Shown: positions 8,143-16,971 of the stretch, one piece after another | Layout: each line of letters starts with the position of its first letter | How positions within the stretch are numbered: the first letter of the stretch is position 1 | From: Cypionkella sp. | Lineage (GTDB): Bacteria > Pseudomonadota > Alphaproteobacteria > Rhodobacterales > Rhodobacteraceae | DNA length: 64,000 nt | Direction of reading: 5' to 3' | Assembly (NCBI RefSeq): GCF_028290025.1 | Contig: NZ_JAQGKQ010000066.1 | Span: 27,471-91,470 of the forward strand | Made by a program: the position numbers and the translations under genes | The notes under the pieces: generated by a model | Seen by the model: the letters and a program-made list of their open reading frames with translations, nothing else | Told to the model about the DNA's origin: nothing | Database searches by the model: none

Positions 8143-8709
8143 GTGAAAGTCATCGCCTCCAGCCTGCGCAAAGGCAATGTCGTCGAAATGGACGGCAAAC
8201 TTTATGCCGTCCTCAAGGCCGAAAATTTCCACCCCGGCAAAGGCACGCCTACCACCAGCGTAGACATGCGCCGGATTTCGGATGGCGTCAAAGTCGCCGA
8301 GCGTTGGCGCACCACGGAAATGGTTGAAAAGGCCAACGTCGATGACCGCGAATACGACTTCCTTTATGAAGACGGCGAAGGCTTTCATTTCATGGAGCCT
8401 ACCACCTACGAACAATTCGCCGTGCATCCCGACGTGGTTGGCGACGACAAGGCGTTCCTGACCGATGGCCTGAAGGTTTACCTGAAAACCTATGACGGCG
8501 TTGCAATCGCGCTCGAACTGCCGCAGCGCGTCAATGTTGAGATTGCCGAGACCGAGCCTGTGGTAAAAGGCCAAACAGCCTCGTCGTCGTACAAGCCCGC
8601 GATCTGCACCAACGGCGTCCGCGTCATGGTGCCGCCACATATCGGCCCCGGCGCGCGCATTGTGATCAACACCGAGGATTATTCGTACTACGGTCGCGTC
8701 CAAGACTAA
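8143..8709 (+). CDS. efp: Translation elongation factor P
   Basis: A 188-residue EF-P with three beta-barrel domains; it relieves ribosome stalling at polyproline stretches. The modification loop FHPGKGTP contains Lys33, the residue lysylated by EpmA. The C-terminus ([14 protein letters not shown]) is typical. The GTG start at 8143 has an AAGGA site seven bases upstream; a longer frame from 8020 overlaps the epmA start region and adds no EF-P sequence. It ends in a strong terminator. Direct divergence from epmA suggests co-inherited, possibly co-regulated expression. Confidence 0.96.
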   Translation: MKVIASSLRKGNVVEMDGKLYAVLKAENFHPGKGTPTTSVDMRRISDGVKVAERWRTTEMVEKANVDDREYDFLYEDGEGFHFMEPTTYEQFAVHPDVVGDDKAFLTDGLKVYLKTYDGVAIALELPQRVNVEIAETEPVVKGQTASSSYKPAICTNGVRVMVPPHIGPGARIVINTEDYSYYGRVQD

Positions 8710-8725
8710 GCCGACCGCTTTGCAG

Positions 8726-8756
8726 GCCCGCCCGCATCCCGCGCGGCGGGCTTTTT
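8726..8756 (+). terminator. Rho-independent terminator of efp
   Basis: GCCCGCC (8726-8732) pairs with GGCGGGC (8745-8751), followed by TTTTT at 8752-8756, 17 bases after the efp stop. Confidence 0.92.
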
Positions 8757-8879
8757 CATGCGCATCGCCCAACCGTCTGACAAAATCCAGCCGCTCACGC
8801 AGACGGCGGCAACGCGCTTTAGTATTAGCCTAAATATTCTGTTTCCGGAGGCTACCCTCCGGCTTGCAGCAACCCTTTC

Positions 8880-9836
8880 TCATCTCTTGCGCAAATCATC
8901 CTCAATATACGCCTGCACAATATCATCAAAACTATCCTCGGCCCGAAACCCCAACGCCTTCGCCCGCGTTGCAGCAAACCGCCGCGGCCAATTCTGCACG
9001 ATCGCCCAAACTGCCGGGTCAGGCACATCGCGGATCAGCGCCGCCACATCAGCCCCCGCCGCGCGCTTCAAAGCCTCAATCTGCTCGCCTACCGTCACGG
9101 CTACCCCCGGCAAAGTCAGATTGCGCCGCAACCCCACCGCCGCCAAATCCAACTCCGCCGCGTGAAGAAAAAATCCCACCGCCGCGCGCGGGCTGGCCAT
9201 GGTGTGCAGCCAATCCAGCGCCACCGGCACGGCGGCCGGCAAGCCATTCAGTGGTTCGCGGATGATGCTTGAAAAGAAACTGGACGCCGCCCGATTGGCT
9301 TTGCCGGGGCGCACGCAGATTGTTGGCAAACGCAACCCGATGCCATCGAAAAATCTGCGCCGCGAATAGTCTGACAGCAGCGCCTCACCGATCAGCTTTT
9401 GCACGCCATAAGACGAGTGCGGCGTCGGTGCGAAATCATCGGGTATTTCCTCCGGGAACGGCCCACCAAACACCGCCATGGTTGAGGCATAGACCAGTCG
9501 AGGCGCATAATCCGCCATCCGAATAGCCTCAAACAACGCCCGCGTGCCATCGACATTCACCGCGTAGCCCAGATCGAAATTCGCCTCAGCCTCACCCGAC
9601 ACCACCCCCGCCAAATGAAAAATCACATCAGGCCGGTGCGCGATCAAACCTTTTGCCGCTCCCTCAGCCGCTAGGTCCCCCACCAGCGCTAAATGCGGAG
9701 CTTCCACCTCCGCCGCTACGATATCATGCAAGATCAGCTGGCTGATCGCCCTGCCCTGCACCTGCCCTCGCGCCAGCAATGCTGCCGTCAGCTTGCGGCC
9801 AATCATTCCCGCCGCACCCGTGATCAAAACCCGCAT
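8880..9836 (-). CDS. denD: D-erythronate dehydrogenase-like NAD-dependent epimerase (DenD)
   Basis: A 318-residue extended SDR that resembles D-erythronate dehydrogenase DenD along its length: GAAGMIGRKL nucleotide loop, FHLAGVVSGEAEANFDLG, the YGVQK catalytic pair, LRLPTICVRPGKANRAASSF and PLNGL. DenD starts D-erythronate catabolism by oxidising it to 2-keto-erythronate. The rest of that pathway (DenA, DenK, sugar aldolase or isomerase) is not in this window, so the substrate is an inference. The start at 9836 is supported by GGGAGGG five bases upstream; the longer frame to 9923 was rejected. Below its stop lies an eight-base GC hairpin at 8846-8863. Confidence 0.82.
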   Translation of the reverse strand: MRVLITGAAGMIGRKLTAALLARGQVQGRAISQLILHDIVAAEVEAPHLALVGDLAAEGAAKGLIAHRPDVIFHLAGVVSGEAEANFDLGYAVNVDGTRALFEAIRMADYAPRLVYASTMAVFGGPFPEEIPDDFAPTPHSSYGVQKLIGEALLSDYSRRRFFDGIGLRLPTICVRPGKANRAASSFFSSIIREPLNGLPAAVPVALDWLHTMASPRAAVGFFLHAAELDLAAVGLRRNLTLPGVAVTVGEQIEALKRAAGADVAALIRDVPDPAVWAIVQNWPRRFAATRAKALGFRAEDSFDDIVQAYIEDDLRKR

Positions 9837-9905
9837 GAAACCCTCCCGTTTCGCCACACTAAAGCATAGCCCGCCCAAGCCACAAAGCTTCGTCTGCAAA
9901 AACTG

Positions 9906-9956
9906 GTGTCCACACGTGGGCACGGGTGCCTTTTATGACTTATCAATGGGTTACGG
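9906..9956. repeat. Dispersed element copy A (near-palindrome plus ATCAATGGGTTAC)
   Basis: TGTCCAC-AC-GTGGGCA is followed after about 20 bases by ATCAATGGGTTACGGG. The same two parts, in the same order and almost the same spacing, recur at 38476-38525. It lies in the 222-base gap between denD and the next minus-strand gene. Otherwise I see nothing gene-like in that gap. Confidence 0.6.
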
Positions 9957-10058
9957 GTGCCGATTCAGGCTTGATTTACCATAACACACGCAGAGCAGCG
10001 CGCGGGCAACCTTATCGCCGCTCGCATCTAGCGTTCCAGTCGTTGAGTTGCGAGCCGA

Positions 10059-10841
10059 TTAAACCGTCGGCACTGTGCCGCCATCAATGACGTATTCAGT
10101 ACCAGTGATCGACGCTGCGCGGGGTGAGACGAGGAAGGCGATCAGGTCGGCCACTTCTTGCGGCTTGGCGGGGCGTCCTAGAGGGATGCCGCCCAGACTG
10201 TCCATGATAATCTTTTTGCCGCCCGCGTAATCGGTGCCAGCTCGAAATGCCAAGCGTTCGGCCAGCGCCACAGAAGCCTCGGTTTCCACCCATCCCGGCG
10301 ATACGCGCACGACGCGGACGCCTTTCGGTGTCACCTCTTTCGACAGCGCCTTGCTGTAGGTCGCGAGAGCGCCTTTGGCTGCGGCATAAGCGATCGTGGA
10401 TTCGGGCAGCGGTAGTTGATGTTGGATTGAGGTGACATGGATCACCACCCCGGCCCCTTGCGCCACCATTCCCGGGACCAACGCCCGATCCAACCGCACC
10501 GCTGCCATCAGGTTTTGGTTGATTTCGCGCATCCACAGATCGTCGTCCAGCACCGCAAAACCGCCACCCGGCGCGGCAGAACCGCCCACCACGTTGACCA
10601 GAATATCGACGCCGCCCATGCTTTCCAGCGCCCTTTTGGCAAGCAGGGCGCAGCCCTCGGCGGTCATCAGGTCGGCAGTGCAAAAGACGACATCGGCGGG
10701 CAGATCATCCGGCTTTGTGCGCGCGCTGGTTATCACTTTCGCCCCCGCAGCCAGCAAGGCTGCTACAACCGCTTGCCCAACGCCTTTGCTGCCGCCCGTC
10801 ACCAATGCGCGTTGGCCATTCAGATCAATCCATCCAGACAT
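10059..10841 (-). CDS. SDR-family NAD(P)-dependent oxidoreductase
   Basis: A 260-residue classical [11 protein letters not shown] nucleotide loop (about 15-22), VNVVGG in the NNAG position, catalytic YAAAK, and C-terminal [16 protein letters not shown]. The substrate cannot be read from the sequence. The ATG at 10841 overlaps the stop of the upstream NTF2-like gene (TAATG), so the two are translationally coupled. A longer frame to 11018 only reads through that gene in another frame. The divergent HxlR regulator at 11230 probably controls the pair, since HxlR-family genes often face the oxidoreductase genes they regulate. Confidence 0.88.
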   Translation of the reverse strand: MSGWIDLNGQRALVTGGSKGVGQAVVAALLAAGAKVITSARTKPDDLPADVVFCTADLMTAEGCALLAKRALESMGGVDILVNVVGGSAAPGGGFAVLDDDLWMREINQNLMAAVRLDRALVPGMVAQGAGVVIHVTSIQHQLPLPESTIAYAAAKGALATYSKALSKEVTPKGVRVVRVSPGWVETEASVALAERLAFRAGTDYAGGKKIIMDSLGGIPLGRPAKPQEVADLIAFLVSPRAASITGTEYVIDGGTVPTV

Positions 10842-11161
10842 TAGTGAATCTCCAATTCTGCGATCAGCCCTGATTTGAGCGTGAAGCCGAAATCGAGCGT
10901 CACCGGGCTGCCTTTGAAGCTGCCGGAAACCTCGGCCGTTACGATGGTTTTGCCGCGGTCTTCGCGGATCGATAACATGCGGGTCGCCTGCACCGGGGCA
11001 TTTGAGGCGATGTGCCAAGCTTTGATTTCGGCCAGTCCGTGGTGGATTTTGGCTTCATCGTGCACGATGGCATCGGCGGCAAAGCAGGTGTCAAAAGGCT
11101 GGCGCGTGCTGTCGGCGCTGGCAGCAAAGTAGGTGGCAAGAGCGGTGGGGAGTGCGATCAT
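10841..11161 (-). CDS. NTF2-like (SnoaL-type) protein
   Basis: A 106-residue alpha+beta barrel protein of the nuclear transport factor 2-like superfamily: an N-terminal helix, [20 protein letters not shown], then strands such as [19 protein letters not shown]. Such folds serve as small isomerases, hydrolases or binding proteins. The start at 11161 follows AAGGAAG closely. It is the first gene of a two-gene operon with the SDR and lies 68 bases from the divergent HxlR regulator. Function unknown beyond the fold. Confidence 0.8.
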   Translation of the reverse strand: MIALPTALATYFAASADSTRQPFDTCFAADAIVHDEAKIHHGLAEIKAWHIASNAPVQATRMLSIREDRGKTIVTAEVSGSFKGSPVTLDFGFTLKSGLIAELEIH

Positions 11162-11229
11162 TGGGCTTCCTTCGCGTCGGGCATGACGCATCTGTTGCAA
11201 TGACCGAGATATCGCATTAGCTAGACATT

Positions 11230-11634
11230 ATGGAAAGAACACACGAAAAAGTTGGGTACTTACCTGAAGGTAAGCCATTGGAGTCGGAACCAGTTTCCGC
11301 CGCCGTAGGCGTCGAGACGGTGATCCGCATGTTAGAGGGTCGCTGGAAGCTGGTGATCCTGTTCAAGCTGTTCGGCGGCAAGCTGTTGCGGTTTTCTGAT
11401 CTTGAGCGGGCGATTCCGGCGATCTCACAAAAGATGTTGATCCAGCAGTTGCGGCAGATGGAAGCTGACGGCATCGTCACGCGGCTGGTGCATCATCAGG
11501 TGCCGCCGAAGGTGGAGTATGGCCTGACGGCGTGGGGGCAATCGTTGTGTCCGGCGCTGGATGCGTTGCTGCAATGGGCGGGCAATGCGCCGGATGAGGT
11601 CAGCTTGGGTTTAGAGCACTTCGTGCCGCGTTAG
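11230..11634 (+). CDS. HxlR-family winged-helix transcriptional regulator
   Basis: A 134-residue MarR/HxlR-type regulator. The winged helix spans about residues 28-115 with the family signatures EGRWKLVILFKL, LRFSDLERAIPAISQKML and LRQMEADGIVTR, and ends VEYGLTAWG. HxlR proteins often sense thiol, aldehyde or electrophile stress through an N-terminal cysteine, but here there is none near the N-terminus; the only cysteine is in SLCPALDALL. It faces the NTF2-SDR operon. No ribosome binding site is visible before the ATG, so the mRNA may be leaderless. Confidence 0.9.
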   Translation: MERTHEKVGYLPEGKPLESEPVSAAVGVETVIRMLEGRWKLVILFKLFGGKLLRFSDLERAIPAISQKMLIQQLRQMEADGIVTRLVHHQVPPKVEYGLTAWGQSLCPALDALLQWAGNAPDEVSLGLEHFVPR

Positions 11635-11733
11635 GAGTGGACTGATCCGTCAAAGTTTAGCCCGTCGAGAATTCCTGCGATCTTTGATAGAATTGCGCGG
11701 ACTCTGGTCGTTTATCTTGGATCAATACTCTCA

Positions 11734-11797
11734 CCGGAGGCTTCCTGCGGCAAATGTCGGATGCCTCCGGCGGGGATATTTGGGCCAATGTGAAATG
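11734..11797. repeat. Intergenic repeat family R, copy R1, with hairpin
   Basis: CCGGAGGC (11734-11741) pairs with GCCTCCGG (11763-11770), and the right arm runs into GGGGATATTTGGGCCAATGTGAAA (11772-11795). Very similar text occurs near 54170-54195 and in part at 38601-38618. I know this kind of GGGATATTT..GCCA repeat as common between genes in Rhodobacteraceae. The rest of the gap 11635-11846 holds only the next terminator. Confidence 0.65.
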
Positions 11798-11798
11798 C

Positions 11799-11830
11799 AA
11801 AGCGCGGCAGAGTTGCCCCTGCCGCGCTTT
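11799..11830. terminator. Hairpin terminator after myo-inositol dehydrogenase gene
   Basis: A 12-base perfect stem AAAGCGCGGCAG (11799-11810) with its complement at 11819-11830 and an eight-base loop lies 17 bases beyond the stop of the minus-strand gene. Confidence 0.75.
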
Positions 11831-11846
11831 GGTAGTTGTTTTAAAG

Positions 11847-12848
11847 TTAGATGATTTCTGACATTTTCACCACGCGGCCCTCGGCCACGGACTTTACTGC
11901 TGCTTCGGCCAGTGCGAGAGCGATCAGGCCGTCTTCGCCTGATGGTTCAGCTTTACCCTTACCACCCAAAGCCGCGATTAAGGTGGCGATTTCGGCGGCG
12001 TAGGCTTCGGTGTAGCGGGTCATAAAGAAGTCGTGCAGCGGCGGGCGGGTGTAGCCTGCGGCGGTGGCGACTTCGATCGAAACCGGGCGCTGGTTTTCGG
12101 CGCTAACCGCACCGAGCGAGCCGTGGACTTCGATGCGCTGATCGTAGCCGTAGGTGGCGCGGCGCGAGTTCGAGATCATCGCTTGGCGACCGGATTTGGT
12201 TTTCAGCATGACTTGAACAGAATCAAAATCGCCAGCCTTGCCGATTTCGGGATCGACCAGAACGGCGGCGGTGGCGACAACTTCGGTGATTTCTTCACCT
12301 AACAGAAAGCGGGCCATGTCGAAATCGTGGATGGTCATGTCGCGGAAGATGCCGCCGGAGCGTTTGATATAGTCAATCGGCGGCGGGCCGGGATCGCGCG
12401 AGGTGATCACGACCATCTCAGGCGTGCCAATGGTTCCCTTATCAATTTCTGCGCGGACGGCTCTGAAATGCGGATCGAAGCGACGGTTGAAGCCGACCAT
12501 CAGGGTGCCTTTGTGGGCGCGCACGACTTCGAGGCAGGCTTTGACGCGGGCGAGTGAAAGGTCGATGGGCTTTTCGCAGAACACCGCTTTGCCCGCTTTG
12601 ACGAATTGTTCGATCAGGTCGGAGTGGGTGTCGGTCGGGGTGCAAATCACCACTGCGTCGATGTCTTTTGACGCCAAGATCGCCTCAACCGAGCGGACTT
12701 CGCAACCGTATTGATCAGCAATCGCCTGCGCCGCTGCCGGGAAAGCATCGGCCACAGCGACGAGTTGTGCGCCTGCATCGCCCGTCACCGCTTTGGCATG
12801 GACCTTACCGATGCGGCCTGCGCCCAAAAGCCCGAATTTTACTGTCAT
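11847..12848 (-). CDS. iolG: myo-inositol 2-dehydrogenase (IolG/IdhA type)
   Basis: A 333-residue Gfo/Idh/MocA oxidoreductase. N-terminal Rossmann fold with GAGRIGKVHA (about 8-17), the FCEKPIDLS lysine motif (Lys97 region), GFNRRFDPHF and the GGIFRDMTIHDFDMARFL active-site block with the catalytic histidine. These match bacterial inositol 2-dehydrogenases, which oxidise myo-inositol to scyllo-inosose. The other iol genes are not in this window. GGAGG precedes the ATG at 12848. A palindrome like the rhizobial IolR site lies 43 bases upstream. Related sugar dehydrogenases share the fold, so the substrate call is strong but not absolute. Confidence 0.87.
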   Translation of the reverse strand: MTVKFGLLGAGRIGKVHAKAVTGDAGAQLVAVADAFPAAAQAIADQYGCEVRSVEAILASKDIDAVVICTPTDTHSDLIEQFVKAGKAVFCEKPIDLSLARVKACLEVVRAHKGTLMVGFNRRFDPHFRAVRAEIDKGTIGTPEMVVITSRDPGPPPIDYIKRSGGIFRDMTIHDFDMARFLLGEEITEVVATAAVLVDPEIGKAGDFDSVQVMLKTKSGRQAMISNSRRATYGYDQRIEVHGSLGAVSAENQRPVSIEVATAAGYTRPPLHDFFMTRYTEAYAAEIATLIAALGGKGKAEPSGEDGLIALALAEAAVKSVAEGRVVKMSEII

Positions 12849-12890
12849 GTCATCCTCCACTTGCGGCAATCCCGGCGGGCTTGCAGTTGC

Positions 12891-12904
12891 GGAACTGATA
12901 TTCC
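12891..12904. promoter_or_regulatory. Candidate IolR (RpiR-type) operator, GGAA-N6-TTCC
   Basis: GGAACTGATATTCC lies 43 bases upstream of the inositol dehydrogenase start. It fits the GGAA-N6-TTCC palindrome reported upstream of inositol genes in Sinorhizobium meliloti for the repressor IolR. With only eight fixed bases, chance occurrence is possible; the position is the main support. The remainder of 12849-13026 shows no gene. Confidence 0.45.
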
Positions 12905-13026
12905 ATTTTGGGCCAAGATCAATCCGATTTTGTGGAGAATCGGCAAGGCGGGGCGGACTCTCGGCAGAATTCGGCAAGACTTTTAGCAGGAAGCAGGCGT
13001 CGATTTAGAACGTATATTCTATTGTT

Positions 13027-15537
13027 TTATTCATGAGAGCGTAAAACCTGTGCCGGGCGGGTGGAGAGTGGGCGTAGCACGAAGACTAAGCTGGCAAGCA
13101 AGGTGGCTGCAATGCCGCCAAGCACGATGGCGAGGGCCGAGCCGGGCTCAAACGCATAGGGGCTGTCCATCACGAAGCGCATCACCACCCAGCCCGCCAA
13201 GCCGCCAGCGATGATGGCGACAATGCCAGCGGCGGCTCCCATCATCGCGGCTCGGAGGGCGAAGCTGAGCAGGATGCGGGCGCGCGAGGCGCCTAAGACT
13301 TTCAACACGGCAGCTTCATAGATGCGGGCGCGCTCACCCGAGGCGGCTGCGCCGATCAGCACGACGAAGCCTGTCAGGAGCGTGGCCATGGCGGCGATGG
13401 TGGTGGCTTTTGCGATGGCGGTGAGGGCTTCGGTGACGCGACCGATAGCAGCTTTGACGCCAATCGCGGTGATGTTGGGGAAAGCGGTGGCTATTTCGCG
13501 CAGGATCGCGGCCTCGGCACCGGGGTCGGCGTAGACGGTGGCGATGTCAGTATGGGGTGCGCCTGCGACGGCATCGGGGTCGAGGGTGAGGACGAAACCG
13601 ATGCCTGCGTTGGAGAAATCGACCACGCGGAAGCTGGTGATGGTTGCTAAGATGTCGCGGCCGAGGATGTTGATGGTGAGTTGGTCGCAGAGTTTGAGGC
13701 CAAGCTCCTCGGCCTCCTCGGCGGCGAAGGAGATTTGCGGCGGGCCTTGGTAGTAGGCGGGCCACCATGTGCCTGCGGTCAGTTTGGTAGCGGCGGGCTG
13801 GGCGGCGGCATAGGTGATGCCGCGGTCGCCTGCGAGCACCCAGTGATCGCCTGCGACTGTGCGGGCGTCTTGGCCGTTGATCTGGGTGATGATGCCGCGC
13901 AGCATGGGGGCGGACTCGACTTTGCTGACGGCGGGGTTGGCGGCGAGGATACTGCGGAAGTCGTCGATTTGGTCGGGTTGGATATCAACGAAAAAGAAAG
14001 ATGGGGCGCGGGTGGGCAAGTCGCGGGAGATCGCGGCGCGCAGGTTGGCGTCGATTTGGCCGACGGCGGCGAGGACGGTGAGGCCCAAGCCAAGGGCGAG
14101 GACAACTTGCATGGTCTCAGCGCGGGGTGCTCCGATAGAGGCTAGGGCGGCGCGGAGTGCGACTTTGCCTCGGAGTGCGGTTAGGCGGGCGGCGCGGCGC
14201 GCGAGGCGGACCAGCGCCCAAGCGGTTGCGGCGAGGACGACGAGGGCTGCGAAGACGCCGCCTGCGGTGCCGAGAGCTAGGTTTCGGGTGCCGGATAGCC
14301 CGACGGCGCCACCGATCAGCAAGGCTGCGAGGGCGAGCATGGCTAGGGCATAACGGGCGCGGGGCCAGCCGCCGGATAGGCCGCCACGATAGAGGGCAGC
14401 GGCGCGGACTTGCTCGCTGCGGGCGAGCGGCCAGAGCGCGAACAGGAAGGCGGAGGTTACGCCGTAGAATGCGGCTTCGATTATGGGGCGAGGGCAGAGG
14501 GCGATTTGGGCAGGGAATGGCAGGGCGGATTGGATTTGTTCGGCGAAGGCTAGGGGGGTGGCGATGCCCAAGGTTAGGCCGAGGGCGACGCCTAGGGTGA
14601 CGAGGACGGCGATCTGGATGAGGTAGGTTTGGAAGATCAGGCCGCCGGTTGCGCCGAGCGTACGAAGGGTGGCGATGGTGGCTATCTTGGACTCGAGGTA
14701 GGATCGGACCGCGGCGGCGACACCTACGCCACCGACGGCCAACCCTGCGAGTCCGACGAGGATCAGGAACGCGCCGATGCGTTCGACAAACCGGGCGACG
14801 CCGGGTGCGGCTTTGCGGCTGTCGCTCCACCGCAGGCCGGAGTTGCGGAATTTTGTTTCGGCTTCGGTTTGCAGAGCGGCGAGATCGGCGTTTGTGGGCA
14901 GCAGAAGGCGGTATGACGAGTCGAACAATGTGCCGGGTTCCAGCAGCCCGGATTGCGCAAGGGCTTTGGTTTTCACGATGGTGCGGGGGGCTAAGGCGAA
15001 ACCGCCGGTGGCGCTGTCTGGTTCGCGCAGGATGCGGCCTTGCAGGATGAACTCTTGCTCGCCCAGTTTGAAACGGTCGCCTAACGCCAAGCCGATCTGG
15101 TCGGCTAAGATGCCGTCCATCACAGCCCCGGGCAGATCGGTGGTGGAAAGGGCGGTGGCGAGTTCGCCGGTTTCCAACTGCACGGAGCCGAGCAGCGGAT
15201 AGTTATCGTCCACCGCCTTCACTTGGGTCAGCACATGCGCATCGCCCGCGACGACCATTGAGCGGAAATCGACAATCTCGGAGGTTTTCGCAGCGATCTG
15301 ATCGAGAAAAGCGCGTTCTTCCGGGGTGGCGAAGCGGTAGGTGAACTCAACCTGCGCATCACCGCCGAGCAGGACCGCTCCTTGATCGGTCAACCCCGCC
15401 TCAATCGCGGAACGCACCATGCCTACGCCCGCAATAGCGGCGACACCGAGCGCAAGGCAGGCGAGAAACACCCAGAAGCCGCGCAGGCCGCCGCGTAGTT
15501 CTGCGCGCGCGATGCGTGCCGCAAGTTTTAGGCTCAT
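13027..15537 (-). CDS. FtsX-like ABC transporter permease (YbbP family)
   Basis: An 836-residue membrane protein with two FtsX-type halves. An N-terminal membrane segment (about 22-45) precedes a large periplasmic MacB-like domain (about 60-240), then membrane segments near 250-400, a second periplasmic region (about 490-680) and three C-terminal membrane segments with the ILLSFALRAAM pattern. With YbbA it should form a type VII ABC system acting on lipids or lipoproteins in the periplasm; the exact substrate of YbbAP is not firmly known. It overlaps ybbA by four bases (ATGA). Base use is especially GC-rich at third positions, which produces long false frames on the opposite strand. Confidence 0.92.
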   Translation of the reverse strand: MSLKLAARIARAELRGGLRGFWVFLACLALGVAAIAGVGMVRSAIEAGLTDQGAVLLGGDAQVEFTYRFATPEERAFLDQIAAKTSEIVDFRSMVVAGDAHVLTQVKAVDDNYPLLGSVQLETGELATALSTTDLPGAVMDGILADQIGLALGDRFKLGEQEFILQGRILREPDSATGGFALAPRTIVKTKALAQSGLLEPGTLFDSSYRLLLPTNADLAALQTEAETKFRNSGLRWSDSRKAAPGVARFVERIGAFLILVGLAGLAVGGVGVAAAVRSYLESKIATIATLRTLGATGGLIFQTYLIQIAVLVTLGVALGLTLGIATPLAFAEQIQSALPFPAQIALCPRPIIEAAFYGVTSAFLFALWPLARSEQVRAAALYRGGLSGGWPRARYALAMLALAALLIGGAVGLSGTRNLALGTAGGVFAALVVLAATAWALVRLARRAARLTALRGKVALRAALASIGAPRAETMQVVLALGLGLTVLAAVGQIDANLRAAISRDLPTRAPSFFFVDIQPDQIDDFRSILAANPAVSKVESAPMLRGIITQINGQDARTVAGDHWVLAGDRGITYAAAQPAATKLTAGTWWPAYYQGPPQISFAAEEAEELGLKLCDQLTINILGRDILATITSFRVVDFSNAGIGFVLTLDPDAVAGAPHTDIATVYADPGAEAAILREIATAFPNITAIGVKAAIGRVTEALTAIAKATTIAAMATLLTGFVVLIGAAASGERARIYEAAVLKVLGASRARILLSFALRAAMMGAAAGIVAIIAGGLAGWVVMRFVMDSPYAFEPGSALAIVLGGIAATLLASLVFVLRPLSTRPAQVLRSHE

Positions 15538-16241
15538 GCGACAGCCCCGGCGATGCGGTCGGCGGCGGTGTGGTCGGAGATGCGGCCATCAACCAAGCGC
15601 ACTATGCGGCTACAGCGGGCGGCGAGTTCTGGGGCATGTGTGACCAATACCAGCGTCGCGCCGTGGCGGTCGCGCAGGTCAAAGATCAAATCCATGATCG
15701 CGGCACCGTTGACGCTGTCGAGATTACCGGTCGGCTCATCGGCAAGCAGGATCGCAGGGCGCGGGGCTGCGGCACGGGCAAGCGCCACACGTTGCTGCTC
15801 ACCGCCGGAAAGCTGCGCCGGATAATGCTGCATCCGAGTCGACAGACCGACTGCATCAAGTTCGTCGCGGGCGCGGGTGTAGGCGTCGGCGTGTCCGGCG
15901 ATTTCCATCGGCAGCGCGACATTCTCCAGCGCAGTCATCGTCGGGATCAGGTGGAACGATTGGAACACCACGCCCATCCGGCCACGCCGAAACTTCGAAA
16001 GGCCGTCTTCATCAAGGCCGGTGATGTCTTGGCCCAAAGCCTCAACCCGGCCCTTCGTGACCCGCTCCAGCCCACCCATCAGCATCAGTAACGAAGATTT
16101 GCCCGACCCCGACGGGCCAACCAGCCCAAGGCTCTCGCCACGGGCTACGCTGAGCGTTATGCCTTTCAGAATATCGACCGCGCCTGCATTGCCAGCCAAG
16201 GTCAGCCACGCGTCTTGCAACGCTAGAACGGTTTCAGTCAT
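15534..16241 (-). CDS. ybbA: ABC transporter ATP-binding protein (YbbA family)
   Basis: A 235-residue ATPase of the LolD/MacB class: Walker A GPSGSGKSSLL (about 40-50), Q-loop, signature LSGGEQQRVALARA, Walker B ILLADEPTGNLD and the switch His in VTHAPEL. It pairs with the downstream permease. The divergent neighbour is tesA, the same arrangement as in E. coli (tesA facing ybbAP). Its ATG (16241-16239) shares two bases with the tesA ATG. A GAGAG-like ribosome site lies about eight bases upstream on the minus strand, inside tesA. Confidence 0.95.
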   Translation of the reverse strand: MTETVLALQDAWLTLAGNAGAVDILKGITLSVARGESLGLVGPSGSGKSSLLMLMGGLERVTKGRVEALGQDITGLDEDGLSKFRRGRMGVVFQSFHLIPTMTALENVALPMEIAGHADAYTRARDELDAVGLSTRMQHYPAQLSGGEQQRVALARAAAPRPAILLADEPTGNLDSVNGAAIMDLIFDLRDRHGATLVLVTHAPELAARCSRIVRLVDGRISDHTAADRIAGAVA

Positions 16242-16914
16242 GTCTTACTCTCTACTGCCTCGCTTGACATATGCGCCGCTGCGCGCGTTCCGCAATGTCA
16301 CGGCGGCGATAATTCTGCTGGTTTCTCCGGTATATGCCGAAACGACCGTGCTGGCCCTGGGCGATAGCCTGACGGCAGGCTATGGATTGCCAACCGATCA
16401 GGGCTTTGTGCCTCAATTACAGGCATGGCTTGCGGCGAAGGGCACGGATGTGCAGATTTTGAACGCTGGGGTGTCGGGGGATACCACGGCGGGCGGGCTG
16501 TCGCGCACCGATTGGTCGCTGACGCCCGAAGTCGATGCGGTGATCGTAAATTTGGGTGGTAATGACATGCTGCGCGGGATTGATCCGGCCACCAGCCGCG
16601 CCAATCTGGATGCGATTTTGGCCAAGGTTCAGGCGCGCGGGTTGCCGGTGTTGTTGGTGTCTTTGCGCGCGCCGGGGAATTATGGCGAGGCTTTTAAAAC
16701 CAATTTCGATGCGATGTATCCTGATCTGGCGACAAAATATGGCGCGCTACTGGCCGAGAACTATTTCTTTCCGGTGATCAATCAGCAAACCCGATTGCTG
16801 GACCCGGAATATATGCAGGCCGATGGCATTCATCCAAATGCCAAGGGTGTGGCGAAGATTTTGGAGGCGGTGGGGCCGAAGGTGCAGGAGTTGCTGGCGC
16901 GGGTCACGCCCTAA
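16240..16914 (+). CDS. tesA: TesA-type arylesterase / acyl-CoA thioesterase (SGNH hydrolase)
   Basis: A 224-residue secreted SGNH hydrolase. An unusually long signal peptide (residues 1-34, ending SPVYA) precedes the mature enzyme. Block I is ALGDSLTAGYGL with the catalytic Ser, block III GGNDML, and block V DGIHPN with the Asp-His pair. TesA proteins are periplasmic and cleave thioesters and aryl esters. The ATG at 16240 overlaps the divergent ybbA start and has no ribosome binding site; a TTG at 16264 would give a shorter, more usual signal peptide. The gene pairs with ybbAP in many proteobacteria. Confidence 0.93.
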   Translation: MSYSLLPRLTYAPLRAFRNVTAAIILLVSPVYAETTVLALGDSLTAGYGLPTDQGFVPQLQAWLAAKGTDVQILNAGVSGDTTAGGLSRTDWSLTPEVDAVIVNLGGNDMLRGIDPATSRANLDAILAKVQARGLPVLLVSLRAPGNYGEAFKTNFDAMYPDLATKYGALLAENYFFPVINQQTRLLDPEYMQADGIHPNAKGVAKILEAVGPKVQELLARVTP

Positions 16915-16971
16915 TCCGCTTGCGCCCGGCCTCGCTTCAGTGAAACTGCGGCGAAATTGCCGGAGTTGCGC

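Noticed and set aside
13681..14830. Long open frames on both strands inside the ybbP-like permease gene
   Set aside because: They arise from the strong third-position GC bias of the real gene; their translations are Arg/Gly/Pro-rich and resemble no protein family.
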